DNA of 64,000 nucleotides from Ectobacillus funiculus (GTDB lineage Bacteria; Bacillota; Bacilli; Bacillales; Bacillaceae_G). The DNA is taken from contig NZ_SCFM01000004.1 of NCBI RefSeq assembly GCF_004138295.1, forward strand, positions 310,001-374,000. Direction: 5' to 3'. The notes beneath the pieces were generated by a model. It did no database searches. It was given only the letters and a program-made list of their open reading frames with translations, and was not told where the DNA came from. The translations under genes and the position numbers were made by a program. Positions 25,979 to 33,905 of this stretch are shown in pieces; positions within the stretch are counted from its first letter, which is position 1; each line of letters begins with the position of its first letter.

Positions 25979-27157
25979 CTAAGGTGCAACTGTAGTTTTT
26001 TGAGCTTCTACTTCATCCATGTGCTTCTCTAGGTTAATGGCACAGCAACCAATTTCAGCACCTGGCACACGGGTAATGTAGACAACCTTTTGTCCATTCC
26101 GACCGCACTCACATGTATTTTCTTTTTCTAAATAAACGAGATCTTCCGTTAGAATGAACCCCGGATATGACAAAGATGTTGGATCCATAATTGCCAGAAC
26201 ACCGCGTCGGCCTTGCGGAACTTCTTTGCTTAAATCCTTTGGATCACGAAGAGAAAAATGAACCCATGGCGGTACATGTTTAGATTGCTTATCACACTCA
26301 ATTGCTAATAAGTTGGCTTCAACAAGACCGTACATATCACGGACATTTTCCTTAGGGATGCCTAGATACTCGGCACAGTCTTCATTAAACTGTGAACGAG
26401 GAATTTCCATACCAGAGAACTTCTTCCACCCTCCAAGATTTATTACCATGGTTCTTTTATCAAGCTTTAAGCGGATAGCATTTGTCTTCAAATACTTAAC
26501 AAGTTTATACACAAGGAAAGGAGGGCCAATGATATGACGGGTATGCATATTCTCCCATCGTTCCAGTACTTCAATAGCTTCTTGCGGCTTAAATGAAGCA
26601 CGCTTTACTAGACATTTTGTCGCATCGAATAGACCCGAAAGCATGTTTAAAGCCTTCACCATTCCCATCTCTGGCATTTCCTCTGGTGAAGGGAACAAAA
26701 ATAAAGCAGCGCCCCTGGAAAACATAAAGATGTCCCTGTACATCGCATAGAGGCTGAATATACTTCGGTCAACTGTCTCACGGTCACGGCGAGAAATACT
26801 AGGAATACCGCTTGTGCCTGTACTGCGCATTTCAAATTCAATGTTGGTTAATGAAGTAGATAATAAAAGATGAGAATCTGGTCTTTTAAAACTGGTGACT
26901 GGAATCAGAGGAATCTTATGTAGGTCTTTGAAGTCTTGAATGTCTGCTGGGGTAATATTGTTGTCGTCACAAAGCATTCGATAATACGCATTGTGTTCGT
27001 AATGATATCTGAAGTTCTCTGACAGCAAGTAACCCTTCATTTCGTTTACTTTTTGTTCCTCCCATTGAAATACGTCAGAAACAGATCCAATTACAGCCTT
27101 GACCGAATCGATTCCAACGTTATTCAAGCTCTCTAATACGGTGCGAACCTCTTTCAT
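25979..27157 (-). CDS. LuxE/PaaK-like acyl-protein synthetase
   Basis: ATP-dependent carboxylate-activating enzyme (392 aa) of the LuxE acyl-protein synthetase group, related to PaaK phenylacetate-CoA ligases. The AMP-binding loop reads MRSTGTSGIPS; MYGLVEANLLAIEC and PGFILTEDLVYLE match later adenylation motifs. A CECGRNG segment resembles the metal-binding C-x-C-G of this group. First gene of the operon, with AAGGGGG before the ATG. No luxA/B or luxC/D gene is near, so light production is not implied. It probably activates an acid that the later enzymes modify. Confidence 0.82.
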   Translation of the reverse strand: MKEVRTVLESLNNVGIDSVKAVIGSVSDVFQWEEQKVNEMKGYLLSENFRYHYEHNAYYRMLCDDNNITPADIQDFKDLHKIPLIPVTSFKRPDSHLLLSTSLTNIEFEMRSTGTSGIPSISRRDRETVDRSIFSLYAMYRDIFMFSRGAALFLFPSPEEMPEMGMVKALNMLSGLFDATKCLVKRASFKPQEAIEVLERWENMHTRHIIGPPFLVYKLVKYLKTNAIRLKLDKRTMVINLGGWKKFSGMEIPRSQFNEDCAEYLGIPKENVRDMYGLVEANLLAIECDKQSKHVPPWVHFSLRDPKDLSKEVPQGRRGVLAIMDPTSLSYPGFILTEDLVYLEKENTCECGRNGQKVVYITRVPGAEIGCCAINLEKHMDEVEAQKTTVAP

Positions 27158-27186
27158 AACAAGTCCCCCTTGATTTTAATTATTTT

Positions 27187-27195
27187 ATTATAACA
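27187..27195 (-). promoter_or_regulatory. Extended -10 element upstream of the LuxE-like gene
   Basis: TGTTATAAT on the minus strand, about 30 bases before the start codon. No good -35 lies at 17 bases, which fits a promoter that needs an activator or relies on the extended -10. Confidence 0.4.
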
Positions 27196-27331
27196 ACCAA
27201 AAGATATTAGTTTTATAACAATATGAGAATGCCAAAAACCAGTACCTTATAGTGTCATTACTGGGACATAACGTTAAACACATGGATAATTTAGCAAAGG
27301 TAAAAAATATTGTCAATATTCTATCTATTAT

Positions 27332-27388
27332 GTTCATTACGATTTACAATACCTTAATATCAATGTTTCTCCGGGTTCATTACGATTT
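27332..27388. repeat. Direct repeat pair, possible operator
   Basis: GTTCATTACGATTT occurs twice, at 27332 and 27375, 43 bases apart (about four DNA turns), each followed by a similar AT-rich tail. They lie about 180-230 bases upstream of the operon start. A role as regulator sites is inference. Confidence 0.5.
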
Positions 27389-28038
27389 GTAAACAATGTA
27401 ATTTATTCATAAACTGAAACAAAAAATTATATAAGAAAAGTTTATAATATAGTATTCTCTCTTTATACTTCTTCAAATTTAGCTATTTTCAAAATACTGA
27501 GTAATATATAGGTTTAGGGCAACGTAATTTTTTATAACGCTTTCATCCTTTGCATATAAAGAAACACACCTTTCCATTCTCTATTATTTCACTTTATAAA
27601 AGCTTACTATGCTGATTGGAATTTCTTGTTTTCAGCTTCTGCTTGCTCAAAATAACGAAGTATAATTCTGTGCAATTAAGTTCACTGATGCATCCCCCTG
27701 TTCCTTGCTCATCTTGCTATAGCCACCTCCCAAAAACTTATCGTCAGCTTCTTGCTAACTTTTTTATAAATTAATTTTATTTTTTTTGTGTTACAACAAA
27801 AATGAACTTTTACATAGTGCAATTCATAAGAAAATCTTTGATAATCCTATAGGCTAAGTTAAAAATTAGACCATCAACCTAAAAAAATTACATACTCTCA
27901 AAGCAAAAATGATTCTATGTTGACGTTTGTTGGTGGATTATACAATAAGTTAACATTTCTATCTAACAAGGAAGCCTTGACGGAGTGCTACAATAGGAGA
28001 TTTATTGGGAAAGTCATTCAAATGTTCCTGATTAGATA

Positions 28039-28079
28039 ACCTAAAAAACCTTGCTGCTACGCAGCAAGGTTTTTTAGGT
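28039..28079. terminator. Perfect 19-bp hairpin terminator
   Basis: The arms ACCTAAAAAACCTTGCTGC and its complement surround a 3-base loop. A-run and T-run make it work in both directions. It lies after the DUF1292 gene. Confidence 0.9.
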
Positions 28080-28102
28080 GTAATGTATAACATGTAGGCA
28101 TC

Positions 28103-28366
28103 TTACTCATCCATACTCCCCTCAAACGCAGCAGACACCTGTTCAAACTCCTCGTCACTCTCAATATGTGACAAATTCCCATCTTCTTCTACTCTAAAAA
28201 AGAAGATATCAATGTCTTCACCTGTTTCCTGTTGAATGTCTTCCACAAGACCAACAGCCACGTATTCCATTCCTTCGACATTCATAATTCCCAGAACCTC
28301 AAATTCCTGCTCCTGATCATCCTCATCGCTAAGAGTAAAAATTTCGCCTACTTCAATTTTTTCCAT
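28103..28366 (-). CDS. DUF1292 family protein (YrzB-like)
   Basis: Small acidic protein (87 aa) with the DUF1292 pattern: GEIFTLSDEDDQEQEFEVLG, then EYVAVGLVED and DIDIFFFRVEEDGN. The family is common in Firmicutes and its function is unknown. I start at the ATG at 28366 because AAAGGAG precedes it by 8 bases; the reading frame extends further upstream without a ribosome site. It is not next to the yrrL/yrrK genes that accompany yrzB in B. subtilis. Confidence 0.85.
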   Translation of the reverse strand: MEKIEVGEIFTLSDEDDQEQEFEVLGIMNVEGMEYVAVGLVEDIQQETGEDIDIFFFRVEEDGNLSHIESDEEFEQVSAAFEGSMDE

Positions 28367-28551
28367 ACAATATTCTCCTTTCACAGCAGAAAGATACAGT
28401 GTTCCAAACCGTATGCATACCAACATATGTTTCCATATAAAATCCAATTCATGCGCAAAAACAATAAATTCTTATTTCTTTAGAGAAAATCACTATTTGT
28501 TAGGTGCTTGTACAAATGTTTGCAACAGGCTTTTTACAGCTTGTAAGCATT

Positions 28552-28688
28552 CAAGAAAACTCGCTGACTGGCGAGCCCTGCACTTGGGCAAAGACAAAGG
28601 CGTAATTACACTTATACTGCATTCCTAAAATTTCCATCTGCGGCACATTCACTTCTAGCTGGAAATTTATCCTTTCCTACAGTGCAAA
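28552..28688 (+). repeat. 134-bp repeat copy
   Basis: Starts AAGAAAACTCGCTGACTGGC, keeps the first hairpin with one change, and ends CTTTCCTACAGTGCAAA. It lies between two small minus-strand genes. Confidence 0.88.
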
Positions 28689-28689
28689 A

Positions 28690-28718
28690 CAAAAAACCCT
28701 GCTTATGCAAGGGTTTAT
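28690..28718 (-). terminator. Terminator of the 96-aa gene
   Basis: The stem AAACCCT/AGGGTTT with a 9-base loop is followed on the minus strand by TTGTTTTG. It lies 23 bases after the stop codon. Confidence 0.65.
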
Positions 28719-28738
28719 TTCCAAAGGTCAGCATCTAT

Positions 28739-29029
28739 TTAGTGAAAAGCTTGTTGAATCGATTCTTCCACACCTTGTTCAATCTCTTCATACTGATCGA
28801 GCGCGGCCTTAAATAATTCCTTTGTTGTAATGTGTTCCACTTCTTCACCGTCTATATAGGAATAAAGCACGTACAACTCGTTATTATCAGCCTTGCTGCT
28901 AATAGCGTTTGCATCAACGTCCTTACCAATTTCCCAAATCCGCTGTTTATACCCGTGACAAAGATGAAGCGTGTGCACAATAACGGTGTTAGACATTCTA
29001 CTGCCAAACCACCTATCCCAAAGTCCCAA
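28739..29029 (-). CDS. Hypothetical protein, 96 aa
   Basis: I do not recognise this family. The protein is soluble and acidic at the C-terminus (about 96 aa from a TTG with GAGGGGG 10 bases upstream, or 85 aa from the internal ATG of MSNTVIVHTLHLCHGYK). It contains NELYVLYSYIDGEEVEHI. A dedicated terminator and a plausible ribosome site support a real gene. Confidence 0.55.
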   Translation of the reverse strand: MGLWDRWFGSRMSNTVIVHTLHLCHGYKQRIWEIGKDVDANAISSKADNNELYVLYSYIDGEEVEHITTKELFKAALDQYEEIEQGVEESIQQAFH

Positions 29030-29177
29030 TTAAGAATCCCCCTCTTATTTCTTACTCCTATCTTATTCTTATCATCTCATATCATTACACTGACGGAAAT
29101 ATCTTTTTGCAAATATCTTTGGATAAATTTATGAATACAAAAGTCCAGAAATGCCGGATTGCTATCCCATTTGCCCG

Positions 29178-31118
29178 CTATTTCTTTCTTTGCACTGCTA
29201 AAGCTTGAATAGCTATAACAATTTCAGGGTTCACAAGGGCGGACAAATCCCCAAGAGCCTCTCCTAAAAATGCTGCTTTAATAACGCGGCGCATTACTTT
29301 TCCATTGCGTGTTTTTGGCAGATCAGCAATGCAATGGATCACCTTCGGACAAAGCGCCTTACCAATGTGCGTGCTGACAAGAAACAGCAGCTCTTCTTGT
29401 AACTTCTTTGTATAAATGGCTCCTTCGCTCAGTACGACAAAACAATGACTCACCTCTCCCTTCCTTTCATCTGGTACCCCAATTGCCGCTGCCTCCACTA
29501 CGTCGGCATGCTGCACGAGAACAGATTCGTATTCCGCTGGTCCGATCCGCTTTCCAGCGATGTTTAGCGTATCATCAGAACGACCGGTAATAACGTACTG
29601 TTCTCCGTCAAATTTCACCCAATCACCGTGCACCCATTTATTTTTGTACCGGGACCAATACGTGTGGATGTACCGCTCATTATCCTCCCAAAAACTCTTT
29701 GTCATGCCCACCCATGGCTTTTCAATACAAAGCTCCCCTACCTCGCCAACAAGCGGGCGACCCTCTCCATCTAATACTACAGCTGCCATTCCTGGGAGTG
29801 GTGAGTTAAATCCCATCGGTGCAATCGGTTTTACAAGAACATTGCCGAAAATACCACCAGAGATTTCCGTTCCACCTGAGTAATTAAAAATCGGAAGTCT
29901 TCCTTTTCCAACAGTAGAAAATAACCAAATCCAAGGATCCAAGTTCCACGGTTCACCGGTAGAAGCAATTACCTGTAAGCTTGCTAGAGAATACTTCATG
30001 ACCCACTCATCTCCCTTTGCCATAAGAGAACGGATTAAGGTCGGTGAAATGCCTAAATGCGTAATTCGATGGCGATCCGTCATTTCCCACAGACGGTCTG
30101 CAGGAGCATCTGGCACTCCATCATACATCACCATTGTCGCTCCATTTATAAGCGCACCAAACAGCAGGAAAGGGCCCATCATCCATCCCATATCTGTTAC
30201 CCACATAAGACGGTCTCTTGTTTGCACGTTCATGCCAAATGCAGCATCGAAGGACGCCTTTAGAGGGAAGCCAGTATGTGTATGCACCGTCCCCTTCGGT
30301 TTCCCAGTTGTACCGGATGTATAAATCAGCATAAGCGGATCATCACTTTTCATCTCAAGTGACTGGCGCAAGGGCTTTGCGTTCTCTAATTGATTCCATA
30401 ATAGATCATATTTTTTGGGCGGACACACATTTCCTGCATACCGGACAACAACAACCTTTTCTACTGTTGCGCACTGCTCACAAACACGATCCACTTCAGC
30501 CTTTAATGGTATTACTTTTCCCCGGCGCATAAAGCCATCCACTGTTACAATCATCTTTGACTTTGCTGCCTGTACGCGTGCTGCCGCTGCCGCTGCCGCA
30601 AACCCCGAGAAGATGGGAGACACAATCGCTCCAATCTTCATAGCAGCCAGCATCACAACAGCCGTTTCTGGAATCATCGGCATATAAATTGTAATACGGT
30701 CACCCTTTTGAATTCCTTGCTGCTGCAGGCCGCCAGCAACACGACTCACCCACTCATCCAGCTCTTCATAGGTAAAGGTTCTACTTACTCCGCCTTCTCC
30801 TTCCCAAATGAGTGCAGGTTCTGTTCTTACTCCATTGTCTTTTATCCAGCGGTCTAGCGCGGATTCCACAACATTGCACGTACCGTTTACATACCATTTT
30901 GGAAAAGGAATACCATTTTCTAACTCCAGCACTTCAGTATATGCTTTCATCCAACGATAACCAATGGCTCGCTCCGCTTCCCCCCAAAACCAAGAAATAT
31001 CTTCAATCGATTTTTTATAAAACGTCTCATAATCAGTAAACCCAAGTGATGTCATCCATTGATGTAAGCGAGTGGATGACTTGTATTCTTCTGTCGGAAA
31101 CCAAACAGCCTTATTCAT
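29178..31118 (-). CDS. Acyl-CoA / acetoacetyl-CoA synthetase (AMP-forming)
   Basis: Adenylate-forming ligase (646 aa) that activates a short-chain acid with CoA. Motifs: LMLIYTSGTTGKPKGTVHTH (ATP loop), FNYSGGTEISGG, YVITGRSDDTLNIAGKRIGP and the C-terminal TRNGKVMRR with the acylation Lys. An N-terminal acetyl-CoA-synthetase-type domain is present. It ends the branched-acyl-CoA operon, though a terminator and a repeat copy lie between it and the carboxyltransferase gene, so it may be expressed partly on its own. In leucine breakdown such an enzyme would turn acetoacetate into acetoacetyl-CoA; this is inference. Confidence 0.88.
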   Translation of the reverse strand: MNKAVWFPTEEYKSSTRLHQWMTSLGFTDYETFYKKSIEDISWFWGEAERAIGYRWMKAYTEVLELENGIPFPKWYVNGTCNVVESALDRWIKDNGVRTEPALIWEGEGGVSRTFTYEELDEWVSRVAGGLQQQGIQKGDRITIYMPMIPETAVVMLAAMKIGAIVSPIFSGFAAAAAAARVQAAKSKMIVTVDGFMRRGKVIPLKAEVDRVCEQCATVEKVVVVRYAGNVCPPKKYDLLWNQLENAKPLRQSLEMKSDDPLMLIYTSGTTGKPKGTVHTHTGFPLKASFDAAFGMNVQTRDRLMWVTDMGWMMGPFLLFGALINGATMVMYDGVPDAPADRLWEMTDRHRITHLGISPTLIRSLMAKGDEWVMKYSLASLQVIASTGEPWNLDPWIWLFSTVGKGRLPIFNYSGGTEISGGIFGNVLVKPIAPMGFNSPLPGMAAVVLDGEGRPLVGEVGELCIEKPWVGMTKSFWEDNERYIHTYWSRYKNKWVHGDWVKFDGEQYVITGRSDDTLNIAGKRIGPAEYESVLVQHADVVEAAAIGVPDERKGEVSHCFVVLSEGAIYTKKLQEELLFLVSTHIGKALCPKVIHCIADLPKTRNGKVMRRVIKAAFLGEALGDLSALVNPEIVIAIQALAVQRKK

Positions 31119-31134
31119 ATTTCCCCATCTCCTT

Positions 31135-31256
31135 TAAAGACAACTTGCCAATTAGCGAGCCATTAGATCATAGTCGCACTTACACTGTATTTCTAAAATT
31201 TCCGACTATGTCGAATGACTTCTAGCTTGAAATTTAAACTTTCCTATAGTGTGAAA
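31135..31256 (+). repeat. 134-bp repeat copy, shortened
   Basis: Starts TAAAGACAACTTGCC and ends CTTTCCTATAGTGTGAAA. The right arm TTACACTGTA is intact. About 12 bases are missing near the first hairpin. It lies inside the operon, between two genes. Confidence 0.8.
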
Positions 31257-31281
31257 AAGCAAGTCCGGAGAGAGGACTTGC
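31254..31281 (-). terminator. Hairpin terminator after the carboxyltransferase gene
   Basis: The stem GCAAGTCC/GGACTTGC is followed by TTTTT on the minus strand, immediately after the stop codon of the carboxyltransferase gene. Confidence 0.7.
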
Positions 31282-32820
31282 TTATACTGGATATACTGGG
31301 TGCTTACGTTCTGTAAATATTTGATATTTGCTCCTATATACATCAAAACGGCGAATAAGCTCTTCTCGCAGTTGGTTGGGGTGGACAATGCCATCAACAA
31401 TCATCTCAGATGCAAGATGATAAATATCAATATCTTTTTTATATTCTTCTCGTTTTTCCTTTACAAAAGCTGCTCGTTCTTCCTCTCCAAGAGCAGCAAT
31501 TTTGTTTGCATACACAGCGTTTACAGCTGCTTCTGGCCCCATCACGGCAATCGATGCTGTCGGAAGAGCTAAACAGCAATCTGGCTCAAATGCAGGACCG
31601 GCCATCGCATATAACCCGGCTCCATACGCTTTACGGACAATGATTGAGATCTTCGGCACGGTTGCCTCGCTCATAGCGGCAATCATTTTGGCACCATGTC
31701 GAATAATACCCGCTCGCTCTACTTTCGTACCAATCATAAATCCTGGTACATCAGCCAAAAACAAAAGAGGGATATGAAATGCATCACAAAGCGCAATAAA
31801 TTTAGCAGCTTTATCCGCAGAATCTTGAAACAGTACACCACCCTTTATGCGAGATTGATTCGCTACAATTCCAATTGGTTTTCCATCAATTCGTGCTAAG
31901 CCTGTAATAAGTTCCTGCGCAAACAGCTTTTTAATTTCAAAAAATGTATCTTCATCTATAATACGGTGAATGAGGTCCATCATATTGAAAGGAGCATTTT
32001 GATTTTGTGGAATGATCTGCTCAAGGTTTTTTTCAAATATTTTCGAATCTTGGGGAGCTACTGACGGTGCTGTTTCCAAATAATTACTTGGGAAATACGC
32101 AATATACTGGCGGGCGAGTGATAGCGCTTCTTCTTCCGTTTTGCATAATACATCACCGCAACCAGATACGGAGCAATGCATACGTGCGCCTCCCATTTCT
32201 TCAAGTGTTACTTTTTCGCCGATAACCATCTCTGCCATACGCGGAGATCCAAGGTACATTGATGCATTGCCCTCGACCATCATGACGACATCGCAAAACG
32301 CAGGGATATATGCGCCTCCTGCTGCAGACGGGCCGAATAACAAACAAACTTGCGGCACTTTACCTGATAACTTTACTTGGTTATAGAAAATACGTCCTGC
32401 ACCTCGTCGACCTGGAAACATTTCGACTTGATCTGTAATACGCGCCCCAGCAGAATCAACTAAATAAAGAAGAGGAACACGCAACTTCTCTGCTGTTTCT
32501 TGAATACGCAAGATTTTTTCCACTGTACGAGATCCCCAAGAACCCGCCTTGACAGTAGAGTCATTTGCCATTACGCAAACAGTACGACCATGAATCTTTC
32601 CAATTGCCGTAATAACACCGTCCGCTGGAAGATCTTCACTATCGCAGTTTGCAAACATCGCATCTTCTGTAAAATCCTGATCATCAAACAATAATACAAG
32701 CCGATCACGAACAAATAGTTTTCCCTTTTCCTTATTTTGTTCATGGTACTTACTTGCACCGCCTTGCTTCGTTTTCTCTATTCGTTCTTTCAGCGTCATC
32801 TGTTTTTGCTGCTCTAGCAT
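31282..32820 (-). CDS. yngE: Acyl-CoA carboxylase carboxyltransferase subunit (YngE-like)
   Basis: Transfers CO2 from carboxybiotin to an acyl-CoA, probably methylcrotonyl-CoA (512 aa). The crotonase-type N and C halves are visible: VMANDSTVKAGSWGSRTVEK, LLFGPSAAGGAYIPAFCDVV and, in the C half, GVLFQDSADKAAKF, IVRKAYGAGLYAMAGPAF and VMGPEAAVNAVYANK. It sits with a biotin carboxylase, a biotinyl protein, an enoyl-CoA hydratase and an isovaleryl-CoA-type dehydrogenase, as in the B. subtilis yng operon. Propionyl-CoA as substrate cannot be excluded. Confidence 0.9.
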   Translation of the reverse strand: MLEQQKQMTLKERIEKTKQGGASKYHEQNKEKGKLFVRDRLVLLFDDQDFTEDAMFANCDSEDLPADGVITAIGKIHGRTVCVMANDSTVKAGSWGSRTVEKILRIQETAEKLRVPLLYLVDSAGARITDQVEMFPGRRGAGRIFYNQVKLSGKVPQVCLLFGPSAAGGAYIPAFCDVVMMVEGNASMYLGSPRMAEMVIGEKVTLEEMGGARMHCSVSGCGDVLCKTEEEALSLARQYIAYFPSNYLETAPSVAPQDSKIFEKNLEQIIPQNQNAPFNMMDLIHRIIDEDTFFEIKKLFAQELITGLARIDGKPIGIVANQSRIKGGVLFQDSADKAAKFIALCDAFHIPLLFLADVPGFMIGTKVERAGIIRHGAKMIAAMSEATVPKISIIVRKAYGAGLYAMAGPAFEPDCCLALPTASIAVMGPEAAVNAVYANKIAALGEEERAAFVKEKREEYKKDIDIYHLASEMIVDGIVHPNQLREELIRRFDVYRSKYQIFTERKHPVYPV

Positions 32821-32823
32821 GTG

Positions 32824-33612
32824 CTACTCCCCCTTATACAACGGTTTTCGCTTTTCTTTAAACGCTCGCAGTCCCTCTACCCGATCTTTTGTCCCAATTA
32901 CTTCTTCATACGCCTCTCGCTCCAGCTCCAATCCAGATTGTAAGTCCGTTTCGATTCCTTGGGAAATGGCACGTTTCGCCATTTTGACAGCAATCGGGCC
33001 GTTAATGACAATTTTTTCGGCGATTTCCATTGCTTTCTGCTCGAGTTCTGCCAAAGATACAACATGCTCTATTAATCCGTATTGATAAGCTTCTTCTGCC
33101 GATATCCGTCTTGCAGTATAAATAAGCTCCTTTGCACGGCCAAGTCCGATTAAACGCGGCAAACGCTGTGTGCCCCCAGCTCCTGGAATAATGGCTAATG
33201 AAGTTTCAGTAAGTCCGAGAATTGCAGTGTCGGAGGCAATGCGAATATCACACGCGAGGCTTAATTCCAATCCCCCGCCTAATGCAATCCCATTAATTGA
33301 CGAAATCACAGGCTGCGGAAGCGAAGCTATCATATTAATAGACGAGCGGATCATCGAAACTGCCTGACGTACCTGTTCTTCATTCATTCTAGCTCTTTCT
33401 TTTAAATCTGCGCCGGCACAAAATACCTTCTCTCCGGCCCCTGTTATAATAACAGCACGAATTTTCCGTTCTTCTTTCACCTGTCCCAAGGCAGCCTGCA
33501 GTTCTTCTAGCAGGGAGATCGACAACGCATTTGCCTGTTGCGGCCGGTTCAGAGTAATCGTTGCGATATGCGGCGCAATGTAGTCTAAACGAATATTCTG
33601 CCATCCAAGCAT
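32824..33612 (-). CDS. yngF: Enoyl-CoA hydratase (methylglutaconyl-CoA hydratase-like)
   Basis: Crotonase-fold enzyme (262 aa) adding water to an unsaturated acyl-CoA. GAGEKVFCAGADLKER forms the first oxyanion region, and INGIALGGGLELSLACDIR and LTETSLAIIPGAGGTQRLPR carry the two catalytic Glu positions. In the leucine route it would convert 3-methylglutaconyl-CoA to HMG-CoA. It follows the biotinyl protein gene after 12 bases, where other Bacillus operons carry an HMG-CoA lyase gene first. Confidence 0.9.
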   Translation of the reverse strand: MLGWQNIRLDYIAPHIATITLNRPQQANALSISLLEELQAALGQVKEERKIRAVIITGAGEKVFCAGADLKERARMNEEQVRQAVSMIRSSINMIASLPQPVISSINGIALGGGLELSLACDIRIASDTAILGLTETSLAIIPGAGGTQRLPRLIGLGRAKELIYTARRISAEEAYQYGLIEHVVSLAELEQKAMEIAEKIVINGPIAVKMAKRAISQGIETDLQSGLELEREAYEEVIGTKDRVEGLRAFKEKRKPLYKGE

Positions 33613-33624
33613 TCTATCACCTGC

Positions 33625-33837
33625 CTATTCGAGCTCTGCTAACACATCGCCTTCATTCACAAAATCCCCTTCGGCTACAAATAATGTAACCAATCTGCCA
33701 GATTGCTCCGCAGTAATCGGGATTTCCATTTTCATAGATTCCAGAATGACAATATCCTCACCTTCTTCGACCCTATCTCCGATACTTACAACAATTTTCC
33801 ATACACTCCCTGCCATTGGTGCATATACCTTTGCCAT
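33625..33837 (-). CDS. yngHB: Biotinyl carrier protein (YngHB-like)
   Basis: Small biotin-attachment domain protein (70 aa). VILESMKMEIPITAEQSG contains the biotinylated Lys in the standard MKM motif, and FVAEGDFVNEGDVLAELE closes the fold. I start at ATG 33837 because GAGGGGG lies 6 bases upstream; the longer frame to 33909 has no ribosome site, although it overlaps the stop of the biotin carboxylase gene. It shuttles CO2 between the carboxylase and carboxyltransferase. Confidence 0.9.
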   Translation of the reverse strand: MAKVYAPMAGSVWKIVVSIGDRVEEGEDIVILESMKMEIPITAEQSGRLVTLFVAEGDFVNEGDVLAELE

Positions 33838-33905
33838 ACTGTACCCCCTCTTCAAATCAAAATAGGCTTTACCACCCCATCTATCAATGGGGCGGTTCAA
33901 TAGAT

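Larger units (their letters stand above)
27158..28038. other. Long AT-rich intergenic region upstream of the seven-gene operon
   Basis: About 0.9 kb without a gene I can support. It holds an extended -10 promoter-like site near the operon and a pair of direct repeats (27332-27345 and 27375-27388). The rest is AT-rich with short homopolymer runs. No riboswitch, T-box or small ORF with a ribosome site was recognised. Confidence 0.6.

Noticed and set aside
25979-27157. Bioluminescence (lux) operon
   Set aside because: Only a LuxE-like ligase is present; luciferase (luxAB), reductase (luxC) and thioesterase (luxD) genes are absent.
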